A DNA stretch of 60,174 nucleotides from Reticulitermes lucifugus. Lineage: Eukaryota; Arthropoda; Insecta; Blattodea; Rhinotermitidae. Position numbers and translations under genes: made by a program. Below are positions 43,492-55,322 of the stretch, piece by piece (the first letter of the stretch is position 1; every line of letters starts with the position of its first letter). Below the pieces are notes generated by a model. That model was given only the letters and a program-made list of their open reading frames with translations. It ran no database searches and was not told the DNA's origin. The stretch is taken from assembly GCA_026260175.1 (NCBI GenBank), contig JAKCWW010000662.1:37618-97791 (forward strand), read 5' to 3'.

Positions 43492-43656
43492 CAGGGGTGC
43501 ACAAATCCCAGGCACCAGGTTGCCATGGCAAAAATAGTTTGTACGGTGGTGCCTAATATCTGTGGGTCCTCAGTGTGGAACTTGCTTAATGTCACCCTTC
43601 TGCCACCTAGAATTTTGAGGTGGCCCCAAAATTTTTGGAAAATTTGTGCACCCGTG
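43492..43656. mobile_element. hAT MITE, 'cagggrtgcac' family, copy 2, with exact 8-bp duplication
   Basis: The terminal repeats are CAGGGGTGCACAAATCCC and GGAAAATTTGTGCACCCGTG. AAGTAAAG is duplicated exactly at 43484-43491 and 43657-43664. Together with copy 1 this defines a family of about 150-165 bp. Confidence 0.9.
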
Positions 43657-43674
43657 AAGTAAAGTAAAGTGCAG

Positions 43675-43975
43675 TAAAGGTATAGCAGTCCCAGTGCATG
43701 TCATGATGGCATATGGGGGAGTGGAGGTATAACTACACACATTCTTAGTCTTGGCACTAGACAGTAGTGAGTGGTCAGCTTCATGGCCCAAGCCACTTTA
43801 CCTCCAAGGAAAAAGCCCCTGGTACCCACTAAACAGGAGGGTGGGTGGGCCCCAGAACTGGCATGGACACTTTGGAGAAGAGATAAATAATTTTCCTCTG
43901 CAGGTAACAAAAAGCATGATTCCTCATTCTAATCCATACCCATCACCAAACAAACTGAGCTATCCCAGCTCTCAA
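43675..43975 (-). repeat. SINE-A, full length, CpG-decayed
   Basis: The body is easily followed. Sites that are CG in copies before 38 kb are CA or TG here (for example GGCCCAAGCCACTTTACC for GCCCCGGCCGCTTTACC). Confidence 0.8.
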
Positions 43976-44282
43976 AATATGCATGTAACCATACTAATAA
44001 ACAAGGATATAGAATTTTGATTTATGCAAATGTAAATTAGGGTACCCACAATCATGCTTTTATGTCACTCCATTCTATAGCTATGGAATAACATGCCCCA
44101 GTGTTTCAATTAGCACCATGTCAACAGAAGCAGAAGCCATTTCATACTAAGTTTGCCATCTGCTAATGAACTATAAGCCGCTGTTTCCATGTGAGTCTAT
44201 AAATTTTGCTAGTTGCTAGTTGTCTCTGCTCTTCTGTAGTTCTGTAGCAGTGTGTCCCCAAGGTCAATCAATATTTATATAA

Positions 44283-44495
44283 TTTCCCAGTCAGCAAGGT
44301 AACCGGTTATGAGCTGGGTAGCTGGGGGTTCAGCTCCCAGTAGGTGCACACCATCATGTACAGGCTGGCTCTGGGGTCCACCCAATTTCACAGCCAATGG
44401 CTATCGTAACTCTTTCCTACGGGTAACATGCCTGATCATGAACATGACCACTCAACTCCATCTAGTGCTGAGGTGAACAGCAAGCTTGTTAACAG
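44283..44495 (+). repeat. SINE-A copy
   Basis: The head AGTCAGCAAGGTAACCGG with box B-like GGGGGTTCAGCTCCC and the body CACTCAACTCCATCTAGTGC are seen. Confidence 0.7.
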
Positions 44496-44529
44496 ATAAA
44501 TAAAAGAAACATGAACTCTCTGGATTCTT

Positions 44530-44620
44530 CATGGACTACTTGATCCTTAAAGACGGGATCAATATGTTGTCTTGAAACATCGGTAACATCCCAGAAGAAC
44601 AAAAACCTCATAGTCATCCT
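44530..44620 (+). repeat. Right end of a 'cttctggg' element
   Basis: CTTAAAGACGGGATCAATATG, then TTGTCTTGAAACATCGGTAAC and ATCCCAGAAG match the right arm of 19587-19798, including the hammerhead-like block in decayed form. Confidence 0.55.
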
Positions 44621-44649
44621 AATTTAATAATCAGTTACATTAATAATGG

Positions 44650-44885
44650 CAGTGTGTGAATGATGCAGGTGAGCAGTTTACACACTCCTGCCTCATATTC
44701 AAGAGGCTCTGGGTTCAAATTATGGCCCAGAGACTCATATTATTAGTTTTTTGAGGTTCTCCTCAGTCCCTCAAGGCAACTGCCAGGACAGTACTTCAAA
44801 TGAGGCCATAAGCACTTCCTTCCATATGTTTCCCACTTCACAATTCACTAATCATATTATAACAGCTGAGCTGATCAGCATCACT
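44650..44885 (+). repeat. SINE-C copy
   Basis: A CACTCCTGCCTCATATTCAA head and box B-like GGGTTCAAATTATGGCC, then the CTCAGTCCCTCAAGGCAACTG body. Confidence 0.6.
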
Positions 44886-44954
44886 GAATAAACCAAAAAA
44901 ATAAAGACAAATATAGGCATTTCAGACTATTTAACATGTTTAAAGTATTTAAGA

Positions 44955-45370
44955 TATATATTCTTCTTGAGAAGCTAATAGTGCTTCAACTGGTCAAGAA
45001 ATTCACCACATTTTACGGAATTCGAAGGTTCATTACCATGTTCACAACAGCCCACCAACTGTCCCTATCCTGAGTCATATCAATCCAGTCCATGTCTCCC
45101 CACTGTATTTAATATCATCCCACCATCTATGCCTAAGTCTTCCAAGTGGTCTCTTTCCTTCAGGTTTCCTGACCAAAACCCTGTATGCACCTCTTCTCTC
45201 CCCCCTATGTGCCACAGGCCCCACCCATCTCATTCTTCTTCATTTTATCACCTGAATAATATTGGTGAGGAGTACAATCATGAAGCTCCTCATTATGCAG
45301 CCTCCTTCACTCCCCTGTTACCTCATCCCTCTTACGCCCACATATATTCCTCAGCAACCTGTATTCCTAC
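44955..45370 (-). repeat. LINE-T 3' tail
   Basis: The minus strand keeps the GGTTTTGGTCAGGAAACCTG and AGGCATAGATGGTGGG segments and the NIxGRKRDEV region. The terminal CCATGGAG is missing. Confidence 0.7.
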
Positions 45371-45569
45371 ACAAAATCATCTAAAATTTTACAATTCCAT
45401 GGTACAGAGTTTAGGCAAATAATGTCCTCAGACAGATTCAGTCTGCAAGTAATGAAAAAACAAAACGTTGCCAAGTTCTCTGCCATAAACCTGACAGGCA
45501 GATTCAAAACTGTTCCACACCCACAACACACAGCTATGAGAAAACAATAATTACCAATCAAAATTTAAT
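45371..45569. other. No recognised feature
   Basis: Spacer between two same-strand LINE-T tails; nothing else seen. Confidence 0.3.
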
Positions 45570-46260
45570 GAACACCATGGAACAGAGTTCTTCTCAAGAA
45601 CCTAATATTTCTGCAGTTAATCAAGAAATTCCACAGATTTCATGGAACTCGAAGGTTCATTACTGCATTCACTAAGGACACCCCACTTGTTCCTGCCCTG
45701 GGCCAGACGTCCACACACTCTTATCCCATTTCCTTTAAGATCAAGTTTAACATTATCCTCCCATCTAAGCCTAAGTCTTTTAAGTGGTCTCTTACCTTCA
45801 GGTTTTCCCACCAAAACCCTGTACACATTTCACTGCGTTGTTATGTGTGCCACATGCGACACCCACCTTATCTCTTTAAAATATGGCAAGAAGTAAAAAT
45901 CATAAAGATCCTCATCATGCAGTTTTGTCTACCTCATGTTACTTCCTCCTTCTTAGGTCTAAACACCTTCCTCAGCACCCTATATTGGAACAGACTCAGC
46001 CTCTCTTCCTCAATGTGAGAGACCATGTTTTATACCCATATAAAAGAACACATTCTGAACCAAATGGCAACAAGCAGTCCTTAAATTTAATATCTTAATT
46101 TCTTTGTGCATGAAAGTTTGAGTTGTTAGTGTTATTCCCAAATGTTTAAACTTTGCCACATTTTCAAAGGATCCTTTACATTGTGAGTTTGACCTGCATT
46201 CTGTTGATGAGACATAAACACACATTGTTAGATCAGCCTTCAGATTCTGTGTTTTCCTTT
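45570..46260 (-). repeat. LINE-T 3' fragment, longer
   Basis: On the minus strand [20 protein letters not shown] and WEDNVKLDLKG are readable. Further upstream lie decayed ILxxVxxYG-like and NVAKFKHLGI (the usual VEEFKYLGT) blocks, so this copy reaches back towards the RT domain. Confidence 0.7.
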
Positions 46261-46325
46261 ATTGTATTTATCAATCTTCCCAAATTTATCACATCTGTTA
46301 TGAAAGCTACAGCCAGGTCTTCGTC

Positions 46326-46441
46326 CTTCTAGGATGCAATGCCGCATCACTGGGTAATTAGTTCCCTTGAGGATGAGAACAGTGTGTCATCTCAAAATAC
46401 TGTGAACTAATTACCCAGTAATGAAGTGCACATCCCAGAAG
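46326..46441. mobile_element. Palindromic element, 'cttctggg' family
   Basis: The left arm CTTCTAGGATGCAATGCCGC then ACTGGGTAATTAGTT pairs with the right arm AACTAATTACCCAGT and CATCCCAGAAG. The middle holds CTTGAGGATGAGAAC and CATCTCAAAA, a decayed hammerhead-like block. Confidence 0.65.
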
Positions 46442-46850
46442 TATATAGACCTCAACTACATTCTTGCCAAGGCCTAAAAACCTCTAAAACTATGCCCATT
46501 AACAACATGTAAAAGAAGCATCAACAGTAAAGTTTCTATTGGCAAGAATTTTTAATCATGGAGAACAGAATTATTATCAGTTCCTAAAGCAGGGCAGAGT
46601 TACACAAAAATAGAAAAAATTATGTTAAAATACATAAGAAAGTTTTAAATTGCCAGTTTTGTTACAAAATGGTTCTAATGGTTTTTAATCAAATAATCAA
46701 AATAAAGAAAATCAAAGCTTAGAAGAAGATAAAAATATAGTTGGAGGAGGTAGATAATCAATCAAAATCTGTAACATTAATGTTTCCCTGGAAATTAATA
46801 ATGGTAGATTGGGTGAAGATGGGACAACTACTAAAGTATCAAGACACACA
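46442..46850. other. No recognised feature
   Basis: AT-rich; nothing supported. Confidence 0.4.
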
Positions 46851-46854
46851 CATT

Positions 46855-47245
46855 ACATTTACCCATTATTCGGAAAATGGGTGGTGTTGCTACGGATACA
46901 TCTTGTAGACAGCTGTTCCAAGAACTATAAAATACTCACAGTGACTTCCTTATATGTACTTGAAGTAATATGTTTCATAAAGAAATATAAATCCTCAGTA
47001 GAGCAAAATGTTCATGTACATGATTATAATACAAGAAAAAAATGGATTTACATGTTTTGCCATGTAATACAAATCTTTTTAAAAGAAGTGTGATTAACAT
47101 GGATATTCAATTATATAATAAGGTGCCGGTTAGTATAAAAAAGTTGAAGTTATAAATCCTTTAAGAGAGAATTAAAATATTTTCGAATGAATCAGGTATT
47201 CTACTCCATAGATGAATTTTTATGTTACTGATTAGATGACCTGCA
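46855..47245 (+). pseudogene. LINE-N C-terminal fragment
   Basis: Across two frames: CRQLFQEL-like, ILTVTSLYVLEVICFIKKYK, VHDYNTRKK, then DLHVLPCNTNLFKRSVINMD, IQLYNKVPVSIKKLK and VFYSIDEFL. The order is the same as at 13215 and 58510. At least two frameshifts break it. Confidence 0.75.
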
Positions 47246-48104
47246 ACTGCATATTTTAAAATTTTATATGATTTATAGTATTTCTTGGTTGTTTTGAGTT
47301 GTCATGTATTTTTAAGGAGCATTTATATAAGATAGAATTTTGTATTTTCATTTATTGGATCAGTCTATTTTAATTAATTTATTTCTTTACTTTTGAAGGG
47401 TCAATATTAAAGTTCAATGTTATACAGGTTGTTGATTTACACATGAATCTGTTTTGATAACTTTAGATAGATTTATGAATGTAATGAATATACATATTGT
47501 ATACGTAAACTTATTTATGACCAGTTCCGTATGTTGTCTTTAGAAAGATATGTTATTGACAAGTTCTATATTCAATGGTTATGTACCAATAATGGATCCT
47601 TGAATTGCAGAATAAAACGAAATGAAATTCATAACATGCTTCTCTTCTACTGTAAAAGTGATGTGCCACCTTTGTTTCCACGTTCCTTACCGGTTTACTT
47701 CCTGTGCAATTTGTCAATATACAGTAAGAGAATGATGTAAATGCATGAATTCTACACTACCTTTCAAAATTCACAACTGTGTTACAGATGATTCTGGAGC
47801 TTTGTGCTACCCATGATCTGGATTACACTGGCTGTAACAATGTCACCACTCTCTAATCACACTGGTCAAAGCTATGTAATGCTTTCTCATGTTTTCATTA
47901 TATTCATAGTTACATATAATTTTGCTTGTTGCTTTATATGACTGTAAAACTCAAAGTCTAATGGTACTTATATGATACTTGAGTCTCAACCTTGACCAGT
48001 ACTACCTATCCTGGCTACACTTTTTCACGGTTTTCCTCAGGTTATTTCAGGCAAATATCTGGATCTGACAAATGTCTCCTCTCCCTTCATTTCAAGTCAT
48101 CATA
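47246..48104. other. No gene; LINE-N 3' untranslated-like AT-rich text at the start
   Basis: Nothing else supported. Confidence 0.4.
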
Positions 48105-48385
48105 ACCATTCAGCAAAAAAGCAAATGTAAAGTTGTCCCTGTGCATGCCATGAAGGCATACAGCAGCAGTAGAGGTATTCCTCCACTCAATCCTCAACGT
48201 TCCTACTAGATGGTGGTGAGTGATCCACTTTACACCCAGGCTACTCTGCCCCCAGGAAAGAACCCTGGTACCCATTGAACAGAAGGTTGGGTGGGACGCA
48301 CAGCCGATCCAAACATATTCAAGAAGAAAGAAATCTTTGTGCCCAGCCATAATTCATACCCTGGATCATCCAGCCCAAGGCCCTG
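48105..48385 (-). repeat. SINE-A copy, CpG-decayed
   Basis: 3' end TGTAAAGTTGTCCCTGTGC and the body are clear on the minus strand. Only about three CpG remain in the central 150 bp. Confidence 0.75.
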
Positions 48386-49340
48386 TCACTTTTCACTTTA
48401 CGGACTATCACTCATTCAGTCTGAATCTGGTATAACCACTTGAAGTTGCTGACTCAACGTGTCACTGTGACAACTATCACAGTGACATGTTTTGAAAATC
48501 TGTAACTTAAAGGTTCTCACAGCACTGAATATGAAAATAGCAGTCTTCTGAGATGTGACACCATGCACAGTAAAAGCTGTGATATCTGGCACTGGATGAT
48601 CCAGAAAGCTCTATTAACTGTAAAATGACTAAAAGGCCCATTACATTTCACTATTCTATCAACTGGCAGCACCCAGTACTGATGCCAAGAGTTCAGAAAT
48701 TGATTACTGACGTATTGCTGTTTTTTTGGGTATTCTGTATACACCATGTTACATACGTAGTGATGAAAACACAATATGAAAGCACAGCAGGGAAAATGCA
48801 ACACAACATCAAGTGAAAAATTAAATGGTTAGGTTCTACATGAGGCTGCTAGGTACACTAAAGATACACCTTAAGTAAAACAATCTAATATCCAGGAGAT
48901 TACAACATCCACAAACCCTTTTGTCCCAGAGGTGTTGGACATTGCAATTTGTACAGTAGTTTGTTACACGGGCACAAACATTTACCAGGAACATGTTGGG
49001 TACATTTGCATGGTACTCCTCTGCCCTGAAGTTGGAAGCAACAGGTTCCCTCTGAGGAGTTCACATTATCTACCAAACTACACGTCACATCCCAGACGTC
49101 TATACTCTGAGTTTTTAAAAGTTTAAATAGAAATGTCAATAACACAAAACATACGACACTTTACATCACTACTTACATGTTTTCATTTGAAAACCTACAA
49201 AATTAGCCAGCACGGCTTACAGACAGTAACAAACCATTTCATGAGTCAGGACAACTCAGGCACTGACTGAAGGTAAAATGGATAACCAGGATTCAGTTTT
49301 GAGCAGAGAAAAGACCTTCTTCACCACCTTGTCCAAACCA
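48386..49340. other. No gene; possible 'cttctggg' element end at 48541
   Basis: GTCTTCTGAGATGTGACACC near 48541 resembles the end of the 53877 element. The minus-strand 81-codon frame at 48900-49145 is Cys-rich (VTCSLVDNV, GTCCFQL, CKCTQHV) but matches nothing that I know. Confidence 0.35.
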
Positions 49341-49344
49341 ACTT

Positions 49345-49470
49345 GGGGCCCATTTACCTCCTACCTATTGGACCCTTGGGGCAAAATGACCAAAGTATGA
49401 AGCTGACCACTCACCTCCATCTAGTGCCAAGGTTAAAAATTCATGGAGCTTTTATCTCCATTCCTCCTAC
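49345..49470 (+). repeat. SINE-A fragment
   Basis: GGGGCCCATTTACCTCC to CACTCACCTCCATCTAGTGC and TTCATGGAGC: the middle of the body only. Confidence 0.6.
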
Positions 49471-49730
49471 ACAAATTCATGCAGCAGGCTTAGGCACAGA
49501 AGCAAATTTGTTTTACTTAATAAATTCCATATTCGTATTGCCACAGAACGTGAATAGACAGGAGGTTGAAGAAATATGTGCTCTGAAGCAGTGACTAATG
49601 TGTCTCGCCTCCCACCCTGCAACATCATCTTTCATCTGCTTCACTAACAGAACTTGCTCTAATTCCCTTTGGTATTTAACATCAGCAACAGAACACAGCA
49701 ACAGCAGTAATATTTCTACATTTTCCACTA

Positions 49731-50900
49731 CTAGTTAACTCGATGGAGCAGACTTCTTCAAAGGTTAACAGTTACTCAGCTAGTCAAAAAATTCCCCACA
49801 TTTTATGGAACCTGAAGGCTCATTACCATGTTTACAAGAGCCTGCCACTTGTCCATATCTGAAGTGAGATGAATCAAAACCAACACCATTCCATCCTATG
49901 AGTATATCTTTAAGATCCTACATCTAGTCTTCCATGTGGTCTTTCCTTCAGAGTTCTGAACCAAAACCTTGTATCCATTTCTCTTCTTCCTCATACATGC
50001 CATATGCCCTACATATCTCATCCTCAATTTCATCACCCAAATATTATGTGGCAAGGAGTACAAATCATGGAGCTCATCATTATGAAATTTTCCCCACCCT
50101 TGTGTTACTTTCTCCCTTTAGGCACAAATATCTTCTTCAGCAGCCTGTTCTCAAAACCCCCTCTTCCCTTAATGTGAAAGGTCATGTTTCACACCCATTT
50201 AAAACAAGAGGCAAAATTACAGTTCTGCAACTTTCAATGTCATGTGTTTAGATAGCAAATGGGGAAAATGAAAGATTCTGGACTTTATGGTAGCAGACAT
50301 CCCCTGAATTTAATACGTTCTTAATTTCTTAATGCACGGAATTCTGATTTGTTAGTGTCTTTAACACATTTCAAAGGATTTACTGGCTATCTTAATGTTG
50401 TGACTTTCCCTTCATCCTGTTGAGGCATGGATATATGTTTTCTCTGCATTTACTTCCAGACCAACCTCCTTACTAGCAACTAACAAAGCTTCTGTGTTCG
50501 TCATAGTATATATTCCTTTGCCCAGTAAATTAACACCATCAGCACAGGCCAGAAGCTGACGTGTCCCATTCAATTTCAATCCCTCCTGGTTTACTTGGCC
50601 ATTCCTAACAGTGCATTCTAAAGCAAAATTAAAAAGCAATGGCAATAAAGCATCCCCTTACTTCAGACCACCTTCTGCTACTAGATGTATGGCAAACTGT
50701 AGGCCGATTATTGTTGTCTCATGGTGCATATGTTTATATGACCTGTACAGGCTGGTGGCCGAGACCTGAATGTCACAAGAAGTAAGGCCTCTATGGTGTC
50801 TGGCAAGTGAATACAACCTGCCTGATCTCTTTGCTCCACAGCTAATGCTCTGCCTTTTATCCAAACTCATCAGGTACCATTTAGACATAGCCATGTAACA
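49731..50900 (-). pseudogene. LINE-T, about 1.2 kb, from RT palm to 3' end
   Basis: This is the longest LINE-T copy. The minus strand reads, from high to low coordinates, a decayed RT stretch, then [58 protein letters not shown], and after many breaks the C-terminal tail and the 3' end CTCCATCGAGTTAACTAG. The YADD box is mutated to CADG, which removes the second catalytic Asp. 5'-truncated, dead. Confidence 0.85.
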
Positions 50901-53085
50901 CCCTATAATATTTAAGGACCTGAAGACAGTGGTATAATAAAATCATATGGCACCATTCACAATCCTGATTTTATATTTTATTTCAAACTTCAATAACTTA
51001 AGAACATGTATGCCATATTTGGAGAGTAAAAAATAAATACTGAAGATAAACAATACTGATTCAGCTTTCACTGTCAGTAAAATCACTAATAAGGAAAACA
51101 CACATAAAATTGAAACAAAATGGTTACAAATTGGGATCTAACAGGATATTTCACGAACTTTATTTTGGGTACTAAAATGACAATGGTTTTTATAATTTGT
51201 ACACCACCAAAAATGAATCACTATTGATTGGCATTACCACTATCTTTGCAAGAAATGACACAAGGTATTTTTCTCTTATTAAAGCATCAAATATCCAAGA
51301 ACTGGTATAGTAAACATTATTAAAAGGATGTGTCCCTCATTACCAGTGTCAAAGTTATGGTTACTGAACAAATAACAACCACTGTTAAGTGTATCAAGTC
51401 ACACATTTTATGCTATCAGACAGATCCTTATGAAGCATGAAACTAAAATACAACCACAAGGAAAGGCGAGAAAAAACTATTCTTATGTCAATTTTGGTGT
51501 TGCACAACTCTGTAAAGGTTTTAGGTTTTCTGATGCACTGTTTAATTTATTTGTGATATAAACAAACATAAGTAAGCTACAATATAAAAAAGTTTTTGTA
51601 TGAATTTGACTCACTACACCCAGGTCACACTAAGGAGCCCCATGGAAGGTGGGTAGTGTCAAGGCTTCCCCTCACTGCCTAGTATAGTATTCCCATCCAG
51701 ACTTCTCCTGTTTATCAAAAATCCCAAACAGCTTACTGCTAGCAAAGACTATCACTGTCAACATGCGTTGTGCACAAAATGGCTAGATGACTCAAGGAGA
51801 ACAGAGGAAAGTATGCTGGAGGGGGAAGCATTACAACTTAAGAGACATGAGGAGTGAGCCAATCCATGGAACTTCTTTCCACAGCTTGTGCATGGATAAC
51901 AGAACAATTAGGAGATCATTTCTAAATAATGCATCACCAACCCAGTTCATTAAAAGCACTAAGTTTCAAAAACTGCTTTGAGACCTAACAGAAATCAACA
52001 GACGAAGTTTGAGTTTTAATCCTGTTCAAAACAGAAAACAGAATAAATCTTTGAAACAAAGTGGTTTTACTAAACTGGGGCAATGGATGAGTCCAAATCA
52101 GAGTCTTCAACAGTAAGTCACACCATCATCAAAACCTTTAAACTTAGTTTAAAATACGGACAATCAGCACATTAATTGTCAGAGAAACACACACACACAT
52201 ATACACATGTATGCAAATACAAGCTGTTCTCAATTTGGAAACCAGGCTAAGAAAGAAATCAAATCCATTTATCTGGTAACCCTAACCATGACAAATCTAG
52301 TCACAAACAATTGCTTCAAACATCTAACATTTGGAGTCCAAGTGCAATGGCCAGCACTGCATTTTTGGACACTCCTCATGGCTTACAGGAATACGCTATT
52401 CAGTCCACATAATATTACATACCATATTTATTACAATATTTTAGGAAGCCAGAAAATCTCTTGAAAAATTAATTTTTAGCTTTGAGAACCATTTTCTCAT
52501 AGAACATGTCGTCATACTGTCAAATGTTTACGACACTCAGACACATCAATTTTAAATGAAACATGTCTACAATATGGCTAATATTTTAGATATTTCAATT
52601 ACATATTTGTAAATCCTCCTCCAGGCTGGTACAGAATATTACAGACAGGAGGATGAAACAAGTGTCTCCCTGACATCATGAAACATTTCACGTTGTAGGG
52701 GCAATTGACTTACTTATGAGAATATAGTGCATATGTTGGTTTCTAAAACTTTTAATTAATCATGAAACATGTTTAGAAAACCAAATTAAATATCTGCTTT
52801 TAATCAAAAATTTCCATAGGTTACGATATTATGGGAAACTTCAATGCTGCATCAGATTTGAGGTTCTCACAGCAGTTCTGATGAAGATCCCAGAACACTT
52901 GAATCTTCATCAAACAATATTCATTTAGGCACATCATAAAAATTATCCTAATTCAATTTCTGATAATAAAGAGTTCACAGTCCGGTGAATCACAGGCAAA
53001 GCACAACATAACAACTGTGGGTACATTCTAAGATGCAACACCATATCCAAAATAAACATCACTGCCTGCAGACGTGTGGCAGCTG
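50901..53085. other. No exon or repeat recognised; presumed carrier intron
   Basis: CpG-poor AT-rich sequence; an (AC)n run at 52188-52200. An 85-codon plus frame at 52207-52464 is unsupported. Confidence 0.4.
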
Positions 53086-53089
53086 AGAT

Positions 53090-53350
53090 AATGTACTTGG
53101 TATAGTGACTTATTATGGGCTGGACAGTCCAGGGTTCGAACCCTGGTCAGAACGAGATTTTCCAGACTCATCCAGACTGGCCCCGAGGTCCACTCAGCCT
53201 CCTGTACAACAGGTACTGGGTCTCTTTCCCAGGAGTGAAGCAGCCAGGGCATGGTACTGACCACTCTCTCCCTTCTAGCGCCAAGGTTGAGTATGGGTAG
53301 AGCTATACCTCTACCTCCCCTCTGTGCCTGCTTGGCATGTAACGGGATAG
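53090..53350 (+). repeat. SINE-A, full length
   Basis: The head GTATAGTGACTTATTATGGG with the box B GGTTCGAACCC is well kept; the body runs to GTGCCTGCTTGGCATGTAAC. Confidence 0.8.
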
Positions 53351-53495
53351 CCTTCAGACTTACATTTACTGTGTGCACGTTTTCCCAGATACAGCATGTT
53401 AACGGTACACAGTAAAAGAAAATGCTCATTACAACTTGGGGCATATACACTTAACAGAATCTGTAGTTAGTATGTACCTCATAAAATCTTTCCTG

Positions 53496-53626
53496 GCTGA
53501 CAGCCACATCAGATGATTCAAAACAACTGACATTTCAGGGACCACCTCTGTCTCCATCAGATGGGTAAGGGGAAATTAAGACTAAGAAATGTCAGATGTT
53601 GTGAACCACTTTATGCGGCTGTCAGC
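53496..53626. mobile_element. Small inverted-repeat element (MITE-like)
   Basis: GCTGACAGCCACATCAGATG at the left and GTGAACCACTTTATGCGGCT then GTCAGC at the right pair over about 41 bp. ACTGACATTTC/GAAATGTCAG closes the inner part. Confidence 0.65.
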
Positions 53627-53876
53627 ACAAGATGGCTTATTGGATTTTGTTGCCATGAAAGCTTCAAGATACATAATCAGTATGTAATAATCAACACTGG
53701 CAAGAATTTATCATTATATTCATAACAACTGGATTCAACCACTATCCTGAAATAATTTTATGAAACTATGCAAAGGTGCCATATACATTATGGCAGTGTT
53801 TCCATGTAGAAAGTTTTGGCAGTCTATCTGTAAAAATACACACATTATCATACAAATTTGGATGCCAAAAACACAG

Positions 53877-54034
53877 TCTTCTGGGATGTGACACCACATA
53901 GTTTGGCATAGGTACCAATCTTACAGAGCAAACTTGTTACCTCCATCTTCATGGTACCTGACAGATAGCATCAACAGGTTCCTCTGAAAATCTGGTACCT
54001 ATTTGCCAACTACGAAGTGTCAAATACCAGAATA
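53877..54034. mobile_element. Palindromic element, 'cttctggg' family
   Basis: TCTTCTGGGATGTGACACC pairs with TACGAAGTGTCAAATACC then AGAA at the right. The inner arms GGCATAGGTACCAATCTT and ATCTGGTACCTATTTGCC pair well. Confidence 0.6.
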
Positions 54035-54187
54035 TTTTATTCCTGACACTCATCATCATGAAAACTTAACCTCAATTGTTCTGAATCTTTTTGCTAAGGT
54101 AAAAGAGTAAACTGACACTTAAATTCAATCCCCCCCTCCCCAAAGTATTTTAAAACAACAGCACTAAAATCTTAAAATTGTCAGAAG

Positions 54188-54216
54188 TTACTACTACTAC
54201 TACTACTACTACTAAA
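54188..54216 (+). repeat. (ACT)n microsatellite
   Basis: About nine ACT triplets. Confidence 0.9.
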
Positions 54217-54529
54217 TTAGTGCAATAACCAATATAATTATTAACAGTATGCATATGGTACATATCTTAAATCAAGATAAAATCCTTAGGGAGCACAACA
54301 AAAGCACTTTCATTCAGGTTTATTAACATGTGACACAACATAATATTCATTTATTGGCTGAGAATTCAAAATAATTCTTCTCCAGTCATTTAGCTGTACT
54401 ATAAATAATGACAGCAAAAGATCACATGCAGAGATTATTTCCTTATTTCCTATATTCTAATAAATATGGTATATAAAAATATGTCACTAAATGAATACAT
54501 CTAACCCATAACAAATGTAACGTGCATTC
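54217..54529. other. No recognised feature
   Basis: AT-rich. Confidence 0.3.
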
Positions 54530-54614
54530 AAATTATGTCAACAAAATAGTGGTGATTATTACTGTCCTCACAACTTTATTAGGTTTAACTAATTACATTA
54601 TCATATTAAGAATG

Positions 54615-54652
54615 CCAACATGTTTCAACCATATCAGTCATCATCAGGCCAT
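54615..54652 (-). ncRNA. Hammerhead-like motif, left arm of PAL-5
   Basis: Core CTGATGA, short stem II GAC/GTT, GAAAC, AT, triplet GTT. Stem I (ATGGC against GGCAT) no longer pairs fully. Confidence 0.5.
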
Positions 54653-54737
54653 CAACTGTTGCAAAAATTTAAATCTTAAAATACAAAACGTTTGAGTGTA
54701 TACAAGTTATCATATGATTAAGATCTAACTTTTGTAT

Positions 54738-54821
54738 ATACAGGGCATACACAAAAGAATGGTGCGGTTTTAATAGTGAACACTATTAAAACCGCACTAT
54801 TCTTTTGTGTATGCCCTGTAT
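54738..54821. repeat. 84-bp near-perfect hairpin, probable palindromic MITE
   Basis: The 41-bp arms (ATACAGGGCATACACAAAAG...) differ at one position and are separated by AA. It lies inside PAL-5 and looks like an inserted element made only of terminal repeats. Confidence 0.7.
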
Positions 54822-54958
54822 TATATACACAAGTTGTTATCATATAATTAAGATCTCAATTGTGTATATATACACAATTGAGATCTTAACCATATGATAA
54901 CAACTTGTGTAAATTCAACTTTTTGTATTTTAAGATTTATGTTTTTTCAACAATTGAG

Positions 54959-54995
54959 GGCCTGATGATGACCAATATGGTTGAAACAAGTTGCC
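54959..54995 (+). ncRNA. Hammerhead-like motif, right arm of PAL-5
   Basis: Stem I GGC/GCC, core CTGATGA, stem II ACC/GGT, GAAAC, AA, triplet GTT. Core intact. Confidence 0.55.
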
Positions 54996-55322
54996 ATTCT
55001 TAATGCAATACTGCAATTAGTTAAACCCAATAAAGTTGTGAGGATGGTAAAAATCACCACTATTTTGTTAACTACTCACAGCCATAACATAACATTTAAA
55101 TTATGTCTCTGAATACAACACATAAGTAATGAGACTGTCATTACATTTGAAGGAATACAATGGTTTGTGAGACTACAACAAATTTGGTTACTCTGTCTGC
55201 CATACACTAAACAACATGGAATAACAAATCCATGATTCTGCTGTCGCAACATGTTCAAACACTGACAACATATTCCAGTACAACCCCCTCTCATATGCAT
55301 TCTTTTCTAAATTCACAAAAAC

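Larger units (their letters stand above)
54530..55107. mobile_element. PAL-5: palindromic Penelope-like element with nested palindrome
   Basis: The outer arms start AACAAAATAGTGGTGATT (54540) and end at 55069. The direct repeat AAATTATGTC lies at 54530-54539 and 55098-55107. A 28-nt tail (55070-55097) is present only at the right end. Inside, an 84-bp hairpin (54738-54821) separates copies of an ACAAGTTNTTATCATAT unit: one before it and an inverted pair (54827-54910) after it. Confidence 0.75.

Noticed and set aside
48900..49145. Cys-rich 81-codon minus-strand frame, possible small secreted protein or exon
   Set aside because: No signal peptide, no regular cysteine spacing that I recognise, no splice sites that fit.
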